Shown piece by piece: positions 18,619-28,133 of a stretch of DNA of 64,000 bases (its first letter is position 1; each line of letters begins with the position of its first letter). The stretch is from Longitalea luteola (GTDB lineage Bacteria; Bacteroidota; Bacteroidia; Chitinophagales; Chitinophagaceae): assembly GCF_017356035.1 (NCBI RefSeq), contig NZ_JAFIQX010000005.1, positions 399,549-463,548 of the forward strand, given 5' to 3'. A program made the position numbers and the translations under genes. Below the pieces are notes generated by a model. The model saw only the letters and a program-made list of their open reading frames with translations, was not told the DNA's origin and searched no databases.

Positions 18619-18623
18619 TCACC

Positions 18624-18665
18624 CGTAAGACATTATCACATCATCGCATTATCACATTATCACAT
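18624..18665. repeat. CATTATCACATTATCACA tract, copy left of the methyltransferase
   Basis: Repeats of ATTATCACA lie directly upstream of the start of the next gene. The same words in inverse orientation (TGTGATAATGTGATAAT) follow its stop at 19638-19676, so the gene is bracketed by inverted copies. Confidence 0.8.
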
Positions 18666-18673
18666 TAATTTTG
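18666..18673 (+). promoter_or_regulatory. -7 box 4 nt from the ATG
   Basis: TAATTTTG matches TAnnTTTG and ends four bases before the ATG at 18678, so the transcript should be leaderless or nearly so. No convincing -33 TTG is seen in the repeat tract upstream. Confidence 0.5.
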
Positions 18674-18677
18674 CGCC

Positions 18678-19625
18678 ATGTCTCCCGAAAAATTTCAGAT
18701 GTTTCGCAACCGGCTTACCAAAGTATACCGGCATATTGGCAAGCAGGCGCGCCGCCAGGGTATAACCTGTTATCGCATCTATGATCATGACCTGCCGGAA
18801 TTTGCCCTTTGTATTGAACGATACGGCGACAATTTATACCTGGCAGAATACAAGCGGAAGTTTGAAATGGCAGAGGCCGAGCACGAGGCCTGGCTCGAAG
18901 CCACCATCGAGCTGATCTGTGAGGTGCTGGAAATGCCTGTTGATAACGTTTATATCAAAGAACGGCAACGCAAACCAGGCCGGTTAGGTCAATACCAGCG
19001 GGTATCAGCGGAAGGCGCCAATTTCATTGTCGAAGAAGCCGGACTGAAATTTAAAGTAAACCTGAGCGATTATCTCGATACCGGTCTATTCCTCGATCAC
19101 CGTATTACGCGGGGAATGGTGCGCGATGAGGCCAGTGGCAAGCGGGTGTTGAACCTCTTCTGTTATACCGGTTCTTTTTCGGTATATGCAGCAGCTGGCA
19201 ACGCAGCGCAGGTCACTTCTGTTGATCTGTCAAAAACCTATTTGCAATGGGCCGAAGAGAATATGCGGCTGAATAGTTTCTTCGATGAAAAAAAGCACCA
19301 CTATATACATGCCGATGTAAAGCAGTACCTCGATACATTACCACCTGCTTCATTCGACCTGGTGATCATGGACCCGCCTACTTTCAGCAACAGTAAACGC
19401 ATGAAAGATTTCCTGGACATTCAGCGTGACCATGCGGGGCTGTTGAATAAAACATTACGCGCACTTACACCCGGGGGTGTGATCTATTTCAGTACCAATT
19501 ACCGCAAGTTTGAACTGGACCGCGAACAGATCCATGCGAGCGAGATAAAAGACATTACCCGCGCTACCACACCCTTTGATTTTGAAGGGAAGCTGTTTAG
19601 ATATTGTTTTAAACTAAAGAAATGA
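18678..19625 (+). CDS. RlmK-like 23S rRNA (guanine-N7) methyltransferase
   Basis: A 315-residue class I SAM methyltransferase that corresponds to the C-terminal half of E. coli RlmKL, which makes m7G2069 in 23S rRNA. The SAM site is KRVLNLFCYTGSFSVYAAA, and the catalytic/substrate motif is MDPPTFSNSKRMKDF followed by DIQRDH. The N-terminal part (LAEYKRKFEM, RQRKPGRLGQYQ) fits the same family. A separate RlmK without the RlmL half is seen in several lineages. The exact rRNA target is inferred by homology. Confidence 0.88.
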   Translation: MSPEKFQMFRNRLTKVYRHIGKQARRQGITCYRIYDHDLPEFALCIERYGDNLYLAEYKRKFEMAEAEHEAWLEATIELICEVLEMPVDNVYIKERQRKPGRLGQYQRVSAEGANFIVEEAGLKFKVNLSDYLDTGLFLDHRITRGMVRDEASGKRVLNLFCYTGSFSVYAAAGNAAQVTSVDLSKTYLQWAEENMRLNSFFDEKKHHYIHADVKQYLDTLPPASFDLVIMDPPTFSNSKRMKDFLDIQRDHAGLLNKTLRALTPGGVIYFSTNYRKFELDREQIHASEIKDITRATTPFDFEGKLFRYCFKLKK

Positions 19626-19637
19626 TACTTTTAAAGA

Positions 19638-19771
19638 CAAATGTGATAATGTGATAATTCGATAATGTGATAATGTTTCAAGGTCGGGCGTCCTTAAAAA
19701 TAGAAGCCTCAGCATAAGCCACGATCACAGCTCTGTACTCCATCATCAAATTATCACATCATCAAATTATT
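19638..19771. repeat. TGTGATAATGTGATAAT tracts, inverted relative to 18624-18665
   Basis: Words TGTGATAAT and TCGATAATG at 19638-19676, then ATCAAATTATCACATCATCA at 19741-19771, lie in the gap between convergent genes. The two segments are inverted relative to each other and could pair. Confidence 0.75.
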
Positions 19772-19778
19772 CCACTGG

Positions 19779-20597
19779 TTATCTGATCTGTCCTCTAACC
19801 AACCCCGGTCCGTGGCGGCGCGAGTGGGCATTAACATACATGGGCGTATTCAACACCTGATTATACAGGGCATCTTCCAGCGGATTCGAGATCTTCAACA
19901 CGCCAAAATCGGTGGGAGCATTACAAAGGAAAATAAGCGGTGGACCATTGGTGCCGGCGGCACCCGGATGAATATGGGCTACCGTTAGTGTGTCGTTGCT
20001 TTCGAGGTTGTTTACCGTTACTATCGAATAAAGCACCTTATCGTGGGTGAGCCGTAAAATTGCCGTTCCGGTGGCCGTGGTGTTAACGGGCGGCACTTCA
20101 TTTGCGCCTGTCAGGGCTATGTCTCTTGCAAGAACAACTTCTTTGTCGAGCTGCCCACGGGCGATACCTGCAGGCGCCTGCTGTGAGTGAACATTCACAT
20201 ACACGGGTCTGCTTAAAAGTGTATCTATTTGTCCCTGGCGTAATCCGGTAACAATACCCATGGAACCGGCTCCGGTAAATGTGGGATTGAACGGTATCAA
20301 TATACCGCCGGAAGTTCCGGCATCGCCGGTGTGAATATGGGCATTGGTCAACTGGTCGCTGGGGGAGAGGTTGTGAATGTGCAGGTTGTATTTCAGCGAA
20401 TTGTCGGAGAGGAGTTCAATGGTAGCTTCGCCTTCTTCATTTCTGCCCGCCGGTGCAGGCACTTCATTGATCGCTTTTATGTCTACATGCCACTCTCTTA
20501 CAATGGCAGGACCGTCGTCATCGTCGTTATCGCAGCCGGAAAACACCATAGCAAGCACTACAAAACCTGCTACCGTTAAGGGCAGTAATCTTTTCAT
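19779..20597 (-). CDS. CHRD-domain lipoprotein
   Basis: A 272-residue protein with a lipoprotein signal (PLTVAGFVVLAMVFSGCDND), an Asp-rich stretch after the Cys, and two CHRD domains in tandem (about 34-150 and 152-272). Each has the typical core NEVPP/NEVPAP followed later by AHIHxGxAGxxG (two copies seen) and VYVNVHS or MYVNAHS. CHRD domains were named from chordin; bacterial members are cell-surface proteins of unknown role. Anchoring in the outer membrane is likely. Confidence 0.93.
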   Translation of the reverse strand: MKRLLPLTVAGFVVLAMVFSGCDNDDDDGPAIVREWHVDIKAINEVPAPAGRNEEGEATIELLSDNSLKYNLHIHNLSPSDQLTNAHIHTGDAGTSGGILIPFNPTFTGAGSMGIVTGLRQGQIDTLLSRPVYVNVHSQQAPAGIARGQLDKEVVLARDIALTGANEVPPVNTTATGTAILRLTHDKVLYSIVTVNNLESNDTLTVAHIHPGAAGTNGPPLIFLCNAPTDFGVLKISNPLEDALYNQVLNTPMYVNAHSRRHGPGLVRGQIR

Positions 20598-20694
20598 ATT
20601 AAATAGTGTTTGTAGTAAGATACGAACGGCAGCGAAAGACGGTTGCTTTATTCATAGCTGAAACTTTATAGCTCAACATCAGCCTGAAAAGCGA

Positions 20695-20738
20695 AATGCC
20701 TGACGCAGGGCTGCATGCAGCGTGCTGCGTTAGGCATT
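20695..20738. terminator. Hairpin between M28 peptidase and CHRD genes
   Basis: AATGCCTGACGCAG (20695-20708) pairs with CTGCGTTAGGCATT (20725-20738), one G-U pair. It lies 20 bp past the peptidase stop on the minus strand; the T-run is interrupted. Confidence 0.65.
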
Positions 20739-20757
20739 TGGCGTTAACGTAGATGAA

Positions 20758-22278
20758 TTACTGTTCCGTTAGCGGAAGATCTCTTTTCAGCATATCGTTG
20801 CGATTGGCCATTTCCCAGGCTGTATAAAATATGAGCTGCGCTCTTTTGGCCATTAGCTTATAATTGATCTTGTCGGGCGTATCGGTGGGCCGGTGGTAAT
20901 CGTTATGGGTACCGTTGAAGTAGAAAATGATCGGTACACCTTTACGGGCAAAATTATAGTGGTCGCTGCGATAATAAATACGCTCAGGATCTTTGGGTGC
21001 ATTGTATTTATAATCCAGTTCCAGTTTGGTGTAATTTTTATTCATGGCTTCGCTGATGGGCCGCAGGTCAGAGCTGAGCTTGTCATCGCCTACTACATAC
21101 ACATAGTTGGTGCTATCGCCCACCTTGCGTTTGGGATCGATCCGGCCGATCATATCTATGTTGAGGTCAACCGTTGTTTTTTCCAGTGGGAACAGGGGAT
21201 GGTCGCTGTAATGTTCAGACCCCCATAAACCTTTTTCTTCACCTGAAACGGCCATAAATACGATCGAGCGGCGGGGACCTTTTCCGGCCGCTTTCGCTTT
21301 GGTAAATGCCTCGGCCAATTCCAGGATACTTACCGTGCCGGATCCGTCATCATCTGCGCCATAGTAGATCACTGAATCACCGCGTTTGCCCAGGTGATCA
21401 TAGTGTGCGGTAATGAAAACATACTCGTCTTTTTTATCACTGCCTTCCAGGTAGCCGATCACATTGCTGCTGGTCAACTCGTTCAATTCTTTCTTTATTT
21501 CCAGCTTGATATTGGCTGCATACGTTTTAGGCTGTACGTCCCCGTTCTTACCTGCTTCTTTAGCTGTTTCATAGTCATTGCCCATGATGGCTTTGGCAAC
21601 CTCTTCAGAAATATAATAAGTATTTGGTAAAACGGTATTTTTAAATGCATGCAGGTGTTGGGGACCTTTGGCGGGCATACTACGGCGGGGAAAACCACTT
21701 TGTACCATCAATACGGCCGCTGCCCCTTTTTTCTGAACAGCTTCCAGCATGGCGAATGGGTTGAAGCGGTTGCGGTTGCCGGTGCTGGCGCCTCCTGAAG
21801 TGGAAGCGGGCGGCATCACCAGCACCACCTTGCCCTGTGCATTCAGATCTTTATAACTATTGTTGCTGCTATCGGTGCTGAAACCGGCAAAAACCACTTC
21901 ACTGCTTAATAAAGTGCTGGTGTGTGACATGCCCAGGTTTATGAAGAAATCGGTTGCTAATGCAAACTGTTTTCCGTTCACTTCTATTGTTGAACTTAGC
22001 AGAGAATCCTGGTAAACAGGGAAGCCCGCCTGGTAATTACCTTTATTGCCCGGCTGCAATCCCAGTAACTTGAATTGACTTTCCAGATAAGCCGCTGCTT
22101 TGCGTTGTCCTTCGGTAGCGGTCTCACGGCCTTCCATGCCGGGACCTGCTACAATGTACAGGTGTTTTTTAAGGTCATCAGGGGTTATTGAATTGGCAAA
22201 TGGCCTGGGGTCGGCGATCTTTTGTGCATGAGCAGCAGCAGTGGCCGCCAGAGCCATAACCAGGAAGATCCTTCTCAT
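20758..22278 (-). CDS. Secreted M28-family metallopeptidase with PA domain
   Basis: I choose the ATG at 22278, 29 codons inside the longest frame, giving a signal peptide (MRRIFLVMALAATAAAHAQK) and a protein of 506 residues. A PA domain (about 105-245) is inserted before the catalytic M28 core. The di-zinc ligands are visible: His in TAHYDHLG, Asp in YGADDDGSGT, Glu pair in SGEEKGLWG, Asp in LNIDMIG and His in YRSDHYNF. It is an exported aminopeptidase. Substrate preference is unknown. Confidence 0.95.
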   Translation of the reverse strand: MRRIFLVMALAATAAAHAQKIADPRPFANSITPDDLKKHLYIVAGPGMEGRETATEGQRKAAAYLESQFKLLGLQPGNKGNYQAGFPVYQDSLLSSTIEVNGKQFALATDFFINLGMSHTSTLLSSEVVFAGFSTDSSNNSYKDLNAQGKVVLVMPPASTSGGASTGNRNRFNPFAMLEAVQKKGAAAVLMVQSGFPRRSMPAKGPQHLHAFKNTVLPNTYYISEEVAKAIMGNDYETAKEAGKNGDVQPKTYAANIKLEIKKELNELTSSNVIGYLEGSDKKDEYVFITAHYDHLGKRGDSVIYYGADDDGSGTVSILELAEAFTKAKAAGKGPRRSIVFMAVSGEEKGLWGSEHYSDHPLFPLEKTTVDLNIDMIGRIDPKRKVGDSTNYVYVVGDDKLSSDLRPISEAMNKNYTKLELDYKYNAPKDPERIYYRSDHYNFARKGVPIIFYFNGTHNDYHRPTDTPDKINYKLMAKRAQLIFYTAWEMANRNDMLKRDLPLTEQ

Positions 22279-22335
22279 AGTGTGATTTTTGTTTAAAATC
22301 AAAAATAAATGAGTTCGGTTATTTTTAAAGGAAAG

Positions 22336-22500
22336 TTTGTTGAATGGTGGATGGTAAATGGGCAATGGTGAATGGTGTTGTTACCGGTTTCCGGTTGCCG
22401 GTTACCAGGTCCTTAATGCAGCAAGTCTGCAAATACTCAGCCTGCCATTGGTTTGTGCCCCGGCAACTGGTAACTGGCAACAGGTAACTGAATTTCATGT
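22336..22500. repeat. Mixed short-word tract (ATGGTGAATGG and GGTTGCCGGTTACC)
   Basis: The gap joins two repeat vocabularies: GGTGGATGGTAAATGGGCAA-like words, then TACCGGTTTCCGGTTGCCGG and CGGCAACTGGTAACTGGCAA words. The latter two are near reverse complements and could form a stem. Confidence 0.75.
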
Positions 22501-22525
22501 AACCTGGAACTTGTAACGCACAACT

Positions 22526-24409
22526 TTATCCTTCGAACTCACTCAATTCCAGCCAACGCATTTCCTTCTCATCCAGCAGGTTAGTGATCTCGCTGATGCG
22601 TACCGATAATTGCTGCAACTGATCGAAGGGCAGGGAGCCGCTGTTCAATTGCTCGGTAATGGTTTGTTTTTCTTTTTCGAGGCCGGCAATGTCCTGCTGC
22701 AGCTGTTCGAACTCCCGTTTCTCCTTGTACGATAATTTCCTTTTTTCAGGCGCCGCCGCCGCGGTGGGTTTTACTTCTGTTTTTGCAGTCTTTGTTTCTG
22801 ATCTTTCCTCTTCTTCTCTATCCTTTAGCCATAACCGGTATTGCGAATAGTTGCCGGGGAAGTCGCGAATGACACCATCACCTTCAAATACAAACAGGTG
22901 GTCTACCAGGCGATCCATAAAATACCGGTCGTGCGAAACGATGAGTAAACAGCCCGGGTATTCGCTGAGAAAGTTCTCCAGCACACCCAGGGTAGGCAGA
23001 TCGAGATCGTTGGTTGGCTCGTCGAGTATGAGGAAGTTGGGGTTGCGGAACAGGATAGATAGTAAATGCAACCGCCTTTTTTCGCCCCCGCTGAGTTTTG
23101 AAATATAAGTGTACTGCTGCTCAGGTGGAAACAGGAACAGTTGCAGGAACTGCGCGGCGCTTAAAGAACCACCGCTGGCCAGGGGAAAACTTTCGGCCAT
23201 ACTTTTTACGAACTCGATCACCCGCATATCTTCTTTTAATACCAGACCCTGTTGCGAGTAGTTGCCGAAGACGACGGTTTCGCCGATATTGATCTTGCCG
23301 CTGTCGGCAGGTTCCAAACCCTGCAGGATATTGAGGAAGGTTGATTTACCCACGCCATTTTTGCCTACCACACCAATGCGTTCGCCTTTTTTGAAAGTGT
23401 AATCAAAACCCTTCAGGATCGGTTTCTGACCATAGCTCTTGTACACTTTTTTCAGTTCGATCACTTTGCCGCCGAGCCGGTTCATTTTCATTTGCAGTTC
23501 CAGTTGCGCATCTTCAATACGCTTTTTGGCTTTGGCTTCTATTTTATAGAAATTATCCTGTCGGCTTTTGCTTTTGGTGGTGCGGGCTTTGGGCTGCTTG
23601 CGCATCCATTCCAGTTCTTTGCGATAGGTATTGCGCGCTTTTTCTATGCTGGCTGCATCGCTTTCCTGGCGGGCGGCTTTCTTCTCAATATAATTTTCAT
23701 AATCGCCTTTGTAAACGAACAGCTCACTGCCATCCAGTTCCCAGATCTCTTCGCAGACGGAATCTAAAAAGTAGCGGTCGTGGGTCACCAGCAGCAGCGT
23801 AACATTTTGTTGATCGAGGTAATTTTCGAGCCATTCTACCATTTCAATATCCAGGTGGTTGGTAGGCTCGTCCATGATCAGCAGCACGTGTTTATGTTCG
23901 AAGCCAATATCGATGAGGGTTTTGGCCAGTGCCACGCGTTTACGCTGGCCGCCCGAGAGGGTATTCACAGGCTGGTTCAGATGATGGATGTTCAGTTTGC
24001 CCAGGATCTGTTTTACTTTGGCGTCGAAGTCCCAGGCGCCCAGTTCATCCATTTTTACAATGGCTGCGCCCAGTTTTTCAGGGTTGCCTTCTTCGCTGAT
24101 GGCTTCGTATTCCCTGATGGCATTGATAACGGGGTGATTGTAGTAGAAGATATTATCCAGCACCGAGCCTTTTTCATCAAATGCAGGGTCCTGCTCAAAC
24201 AGGGCCACGGTCACTTCTTTATTGATCCAGGCAGTACCGTTATCGGCTGTTTCCTTTCCGGCCAGAATGCGCAAGAGGGTACTTTTGCCGCTACCGTTAC
24301 GGGCTACCAGCGCTATTTTATCGCCTTCTTCAACGTGGAAAGAAATATTCTCAAATAATGGTTTTACGCCAAACGACTTGCCGAGATTCTCTACAGATAC
24401 ATAATGCAT
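22526..24409 (-). CDS. ABC-F family ATPase (Uup-like)
   Basis: A 627-residue soluble protein with two ATP-binding cassettes and no membrane segment. Cassette 1 has Walker A RNGSGKST, signature LSGGQRKRVALAKTL and Walker B LLIMDEPTNHLD; cassette 2 has GKNGVGKST, LSGGEKRRLHLLSIL and LILDEPTNDLD. A Uup-type C-terminal coiled coil (about 560-627, KLSYKEKREFEQLQQDIAGL) follows a charged linker. ABC-F proteins act on the ribosome; Uup relatives have been linked to DNA transposition control and ribosome function. Single gene with a short leader. Confidence 0.93.
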   Translation of the reverse strand: MHYVSVENLGKSFGVKPLFENISFHVEEGDKIALVARNGSGKSTLLRILAGKETADNGTAWINKEVTVALFEQDPAFDEKGSVLDNIFYYNHPVINAIREYEAISEEGNPEKLGAAIVKMDELGAWDFDAKVKQILGKLNIHHLNQPVNTLSGGQRKRVALAKTLIDIGFEHKHVLLIMDEPTNHLDIEMVEWLENYLDQQNVTLLLVTHDRYFLDSVCEEIWELDGSELFVYKGDYENYIEKKAARQESDAASIEKARNTYRKELEWMRKQPKARTTKSKSRQDNFYKIEAKAKKRIEDAQLELQMKMNRLGGKVIELKKVYKSYGQKPILKGFDYTFKKGERIGVVGKNGVGKSTFLNILQGLEPADSGKINIGETVVFGNYSQQGLVLKEDMRVIEFVKSMAESFPLASGGSLSAAQFLQLFLFPPEQQYTYISKLSGGEKRRLHLLSILFRNPNFLILDEPTNDLDLPTLGVLENFLSEYPGCLLIVSHDRYFMDRLVDHLFVFEGDGVIRDFPGNYSQYRLWLKDREEEERSETKTAKTEVKPTAAAAPEKRKLSYKEKREFEQLQQDIAGLEKEKQTITEQLNSGSLPFDQLQQLSVRISEITNLLDEKEMRWLELSEFEG

Positions 24410-24413
24410 GGCG

Positions 24414-24421
24414 CAAAGATA
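24414..24421 (-). promoter_or_regulatory. -7 box 4 nt from the ABC-F ATG
   Basis: On the minus strand TATCTTTG is followed by CGCC and the ATG at 24409, the same arrangement as upstream of the gene at 18678. A leaderless or very short leader transcript is implied. Confidence 0.6.
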
Positions 24422-24427
24422 GTGAAA

Positions 24428-24566
24428 ACGGTTTCCAGTTACCAGTTGCCGGTTACCAGGCGATGTGTTACAGGTTACAAGTTTCGGGTTCCAGGGGCCC
24501 TTATTTTAGGTGGTTACAACTGATTTTAGCCCCTGAAACTTGTAACCTGCAACTTGTAACTGTTCC
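24428..24566. repeat. Short-word tract with inverted arms
   Basis: The divergent gap carries TTACCAGTTGCCGGTTACCA and an imperfect inverted pair: ACAGGTTACAAGTTTCGGG on the left and CCTGAAACTTGTAACCTGC on the right, about 40 bp apart. Confidence 0.75.
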
Positions 24567-24610
24567 TGCTTGCCTATTGCCTTTCAGCCCGTAACTTACA
24601 GGAATTACAA

Positions 24611-25216
24611 ATGACATCCATAATCAACCATAGTATCCTCGTATTGTTATGGCTGCTGTTCGGCATCCTTCATAGCGGACTGGCGGCCAATGGGTGGAAA
24701 CGATTGATGCAGCGGTGGCTGGGCGCCGGCTTTAAATATTATCATTTTGCTTATTCTGTTTTCGCTGCGCTTACACTGACGGGGATCCTGGTATTTCAAT
24801 ACTCCATTCACAGTAGCCTTTTATTTACAGCGCCTGTCTGGGCACAGCTGTTCTTTTGTTTGCCTGCACTGGCCGGGTTGCTCATCATGTTAGTGGTGAT
24901 CAAAAAATACTTTTTCTCACTCAGCGGCATCAGCGTTTTTTATAAAGAACAGCCGCCCATGGTGCTGGAGCAGGGTGGACTGCACCGGTATGTGCGGCAT
25001 CCACTGTATTTTGGGACCTTATTATTTATCTGGTCGCTGTTCCTGTTGTTCCCTTACCTGAATAACGGGTTATCCTGCTTTGTTATAAGCCTGTACACGG
25101 TAGTAGGAGCCCGGCTGGAAGAAAAAAAACTGGTAGCTCAGTTTGGTGAGCAATACCGCCGTTATAAACAAAATGTTCCCATGCTTATTCCAAGGCTCGC
25201 GCCTCAACGTGGCTGA
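24611..25216 (+). CDS. Integral membrane methyltransferase-like protein (ICMT/NnrU type)
   Basis: A 201-residue protein with about five hydrophobic segments. The C-terminal part has the isoprenylcysteine methyltransferase-like signature GLHRYVRHPLYFGTLLF followed by EEKKLVAQFGEQYRRYKQNV, where SAM binds in this superfamily. Bacterial members are of mostly unknown substrate; they may methylate lipids or small molecules. It is convergent with the thioredoxin-like gene, with 6 bp between the stops. Confidence 0.83.
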   Translation: MTSIINHSILVLLWLLFGILHSGLAANGWKRLMQRWLGAGFKYYHFAYSVFAALTLTGILVFQYSIHSSLLFTAPVWAQLFFCLPALAGLLIMLVVIKKYFFSLSGISVFYKEQPPMVLEQGGLHRYVRHPLYFGTLLFIWSLFLLFPYLNNGLSCFVISLYTVVGARLEEKKLVAQFGEQYRRYKQNVPMLIPRLAPQRG

Positions 25217-25222
25217 CCATCG

Positions 25223-25783
25223 TTAACTCTCGCGCCATTTAATATTACAACCAATGCTTGGTTTTTGTACCGGCGGTACCGGCTTTCCCTGGATCAGGTG
25301 ATCCAATGCCTGGCGTATATCCCACCCGGTGACCGGTTTCTCATTGCCGGGCCGTGAATCATCGAGCTGTCCGCGATATACCAGCGACAGGTTGCTGTCG
25401 AAAATAAAGAAATCGGGTGTGCAGGCCGCCTGGTATGCTTTGGCCACCTCCTGCGACGCATCGTATAAATAAGGGAAGGGATAATTCAATTGTTCTGCCA
25501 CCAGCTTCATTTGGTCAGGACCATCTTGCGGATAACCCGCCACATCATTGGAGCTGATAGCAATAAAGCCGATGCCTTTGTTTTTATAGTCGTTACCCAG
25601 TTTTACCAGTTCGGCATTCACATGTTTTACAAACGGGCAATGGTTGCAGATGAACATGATCACCGTGGCGGTGGCGCCTTTCAGGGCCTGCAGGGAAAGA
25701 TCTTTTCCACTAACCGTATCAGGCAATGTAAAGTCGGGTGCTTTTGTACCCAGCGGTGTCATAACAGAAGGAGTGCGTGCCAT
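25223..25783 (-). CDS. Thioredoxin-family redox protein (AhpC/TSA-like)
   Basis: A protein of about 186 residues starting MARTPSVMTPLGTKAPDFTL; I prefer this ATG at 25783 over one 11 codons upstream. The redoxin fold is followed by MFICNHCPFVKHVNAELVKL, a CxxC active site typical of a thioredoxin-like subfamily common in Bacteroidota and other environmental bacteria. There is no export signal, so it is probably cytoplasmic. It may act as a thiol peroxidase or disulfide reductase. Confidence 0.9.
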   Translation of the reverse strand: MARTPSVMTPLGTKAPDFTLPDTVSGKDLSLQALKGATATVIMFICNHCPFVKHVNAELVKLGNDYKNKGIGFIAISSNDVAGYPQDGPDQMKLVAEQLNYPFPYLYDASQEVAKAYQAACTPDFFIFDSNLSLVYRGQLDDSRPGNEKPVTGWDIRQALDHLIQGKPVPPVQKPSIGCNIKWRES

Positions 25784-25862
25784 AAGAAATGTATAAAGTG
25801 TACAGTAAAAATACAAGCGCCTTTTTATAAACAGCTATTCGCTTAAATGGTTTATCGCCCTG

Positions 25863-26525
25863 TTATTGTCCATACCGGTAGATCAACCACAGAATAAGCG
25901 CCGTGATCACCAGCATGAGCACCCATTTGTATTTATCCCATACATGGCGTTGTTTTTTGTTGACAAGGGCCTGTTGTATAGTCAATTGGGTGGCGGCATC
26001 GTCACCGGCCACTTGCAGCAACCGTTCAGCAATGGGCACAAAGAACTTCTTAGGCAGGGGCAGGGCTGCGGTCAACACGCTTTGAATGATCTCCAGGTTA
26101 ATGGTTCTATTATTGTGTTCGTGCAAAATGCCGATGGCGTTATCTGTTAACAATTCACGTATGTGCAGGCTCACTGCATCATAGCGAAGGTGAAAGACAT
26201 TCATGGAGGCAACATATCGTTGCAGCAACCGGCATTCCTGTAAGATGTGGGCAGGGGTGAGGGGTGCACTGGTAAATGACTTGCCGGTGCTGCGTACATA
26301 CCAACGTTGATAATGGTAGGCTTCCCGCTTTTTTGGATCGCTTAATGTTTTATAAGCTTCCTGTATTTCGCGGAACTGCGCTGCAGCCAAATGACTACCT
26401 CCTTGTTTGTCGGGATGGTATTGCTGCGCCAGTCGCCTGAAAGAGCGTTTGATCTCCTGCGGGGAGGCGGTAGTTGGCAGCTCCAGTATTTTATAATAGT
26501 CCTTTACCTGATTCATTCTCGTCAT
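25863..26525 (-). CDS. J-domain protein with C-terminal membrane anchor
   Basis: The first 70 residues are a J domain (KDYYKILELPTTASPQEIKR) with the diagnostic HPD in AQQYHPDKQGG, which stimulates DnaK ATPase. The rest (about 75-195) is not recognised and is followed by a single C-terminal membrane helix (VLMLVITALILWLIYRYGQ). It therefore is a specialised tail-anchored Hsp40 rather than DnaJ, lacking the zinc and G/F regions. Confidence 0.9.
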   Translation of the reverse strand: MTRMNQVKDYYKILELPTTASPQEIKRSFRRLAQQYHPDKQGGSHLAAAQFREIQEAYKTLSDPKKREAYHYQRWYVRSTGKSFTSAPLTPAHILQECRLLQRYVASMNVFHLRYDAVSLHIRELLTDNAIGILHEHNNRTINLEIIQSVLTAALPLPKKFFVPIAERLLQVAGDDAATQLTIQQALVNKKQRHVWDKYKWVLMLVITALILWLIYRYGQ

Positions 26526-26844
26526 TTAAAACACCCAGTGATTAGTAGTTAGTGGCTGGTGGGGCTTTTATTCGTTACTTGCGACATTCAGCGATTTTCG
26601 CGCCATTTTCTGCCTTTCCCTATTTGCCGCTTCCTGGTCACCACTCGCTCTTCAGCAAATTAGTTCATTAGCACATTTGTCGTAATGGTATTTTCACAAT
26701 TCGGTTAAGTGTATTTTTGATTCTTTATCGTAAAAACTGCAAAGTTGTTGGCAGTGCAGTAAATGTGCAAAAAAAATGACAGCTATATAGTACATTTTAC
26801 AACAAATCAGCGGTATTGTCCGTTTAAGCAATGCCTATTTTACG

Positions 26845-26852
26845 TAAGTTTG
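26845..26852 (+). promoter_or_regulatory. -7 box upstream of polysaccharide deacetylase
   Basis: TAAGTTTG fits TAnnTTTG and lies 9 nt before the ATG at 26862. This box sits downstream of the alternative upstream start and so supports the shorter protein. Confidence 0.5.
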
Positions 26853-26861
26853 CGTCGTTCT

Positions 26862-27770
26862 ATGAAAACACATAATTTTCGCTCGAAGCCTGAATTGATA
26901 GCTATTCTGGTAATTGCTTTCTTCTGTTTTATGGCAGCCAATTGCCAGGTTGATTCTTCAGCAAAAGCCGCTGATGTAAACGCTGGATCTACCCCTGAAA
27001 AGCCGAAGCCCGCCGCCGAAGAAAAGCCGGCGCCTATGCCTTCTGTTGAGGGAATCAAAGTGGCTGATCCCAAAACAATTTTGAACAGACCCGAAGTTCC
27101 CATCTTATGTTATCATCAAATTCGTGACTGGAAGCCTACTGATTCCAAAACGGCCCAGGCATACATTGTTCCTCCCGCTTCATTTGCTGAACAAATGAAA
27201 ATGCTGGCGGATAGTGGTTATCACACCATTCTGCCCGATCAATTGTATGCTTATCTGAATGAAGGTACACCATTACCTTCCAAACCGGTAATGCTCACCT
27301 TCGATGATACCGACCTGGATCAGTACACTGTGGCCAAACCCATCATGGATAAGTATAACTTCAAAGGCGTGTTCTTTGTGATGACTGTTTCTATTGGCCG
27401 CCCGAGGTACATGACCAAAGAGCAGATCAAAGACCTTTCTGATAAAGGGCATACCATTGGTTCACATACCTGGGATCATCACAATGTGAAGAAATACCAG
27501 GGGGCCGACTGGGTAACGCAAATTGAAAAGCCTACCAAACAATTGGAAGCTATTACCGGTAAACCCATCAAATACTTTGCATATCCTTTTGGTTTGTGGA
27601 ATCCCCAGGCGATCCCTGAGCTGAAGAAAAGAGGCATGATCGCAGCTTTCCAGTTGTATGCACCACGCGACGAACAGGATCCGTTGTTCACTATTCGCCG
27701 CATCATTGTACCGGCCATGAAACCCGCTGCTTTATACAAAGCCATGCGCCAGGGATTCAAATATTATTAA
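26862..27770 (+). CDS. Exported polysaccharide deacetylase (NodB domain)
   Basis: The ATG at 26862 gives a protein of 302 residues with an N-terminal hydrophobic segment ending FFCFMAANCQVDSS; Cys may be lipidated, although Asn at -1 is unusual. A Pro/Ala/Lys-rich linker precedes a NodB carbohydrate esterase 4 domain: metal motif 1 MLTFDDTDLD, motif 2 HTIGSHTWDHHNV, motif 3 YFAYPFGLWN. CE4 enzymes remove N- or O-acetyl groups from chitin, peptidoglycan or exopolysaccharide. The second residue of the TFDD motif pair is intact, so it is probably active. Confidence 0.93.
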   Translation: MKTHNFRSKPELIAILVIAFFCFMAANCQVDSSAKAADVNAGSTPEKPKPAAEEKPAPMPSVEGIKVADPKTILNRPEVPILCYHQIRDWKPTDSKTAQAYIVPPASFAEQMKMLADSGYHTILPDQLYAYLNEGTPLPSKPVMLTFDDTDLDQYTVAKPIMDKYNFKGVFFVMTVSIGRPRYMTKEQIKDLSDKGHTIGSHTWDHHNVKKYQGADWVTQIEKPTKQLEAITGKPIKYFAYPFGLWNPQAIPELKKRGMIAAFQLYAPRDEQDPLFTIRRIIVPAMKPAALYKAMRQGFKYY

Positions 27771-28133
27771 TCGATACCGTTGCGTAACCGGTTACCGGTT
27801 ACCAGTTTCCGGGTTACAGGTTTCGAGTTTCAGGTTGCAGGGCTTGACATTTAAACAGGCTTTCTTCCACTTAACCTGTAACCCGTTTACCATTCCCTGC
27901 CTTTTAACATTTCCATTATATTTCATTATCACAGTATTGAATTATCACATTACAGCATTAGCACATCAGCATATCCGCTAATTAGCTAATTAGTTTTATA
28001 CCTTTCTTCACATAAAGTATTTGTAAAAGACATAAGTGCCTCTATGCTGGCATTGTATTCGTTTTATCCTGATAGGAAGAAATAGGCCGCAAGCTGACTT
28101 CTCTCCCGATTGTGTATTCTAAATCACACCTAA
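27771..28133. repeat. Gene-free gap with two short-word tracts
   Basis: At 27785-27860 there are GGTTACCGGTTACCAGTTTC and GGGTTACAGGTTTCGAG words, and at 27926-27996 ATTATCACA/TTAGCACATCAGCA/CTAATTAGCTAATTAG words. The gap then has no further feature I can support before the next gene. Confidence 0.7.
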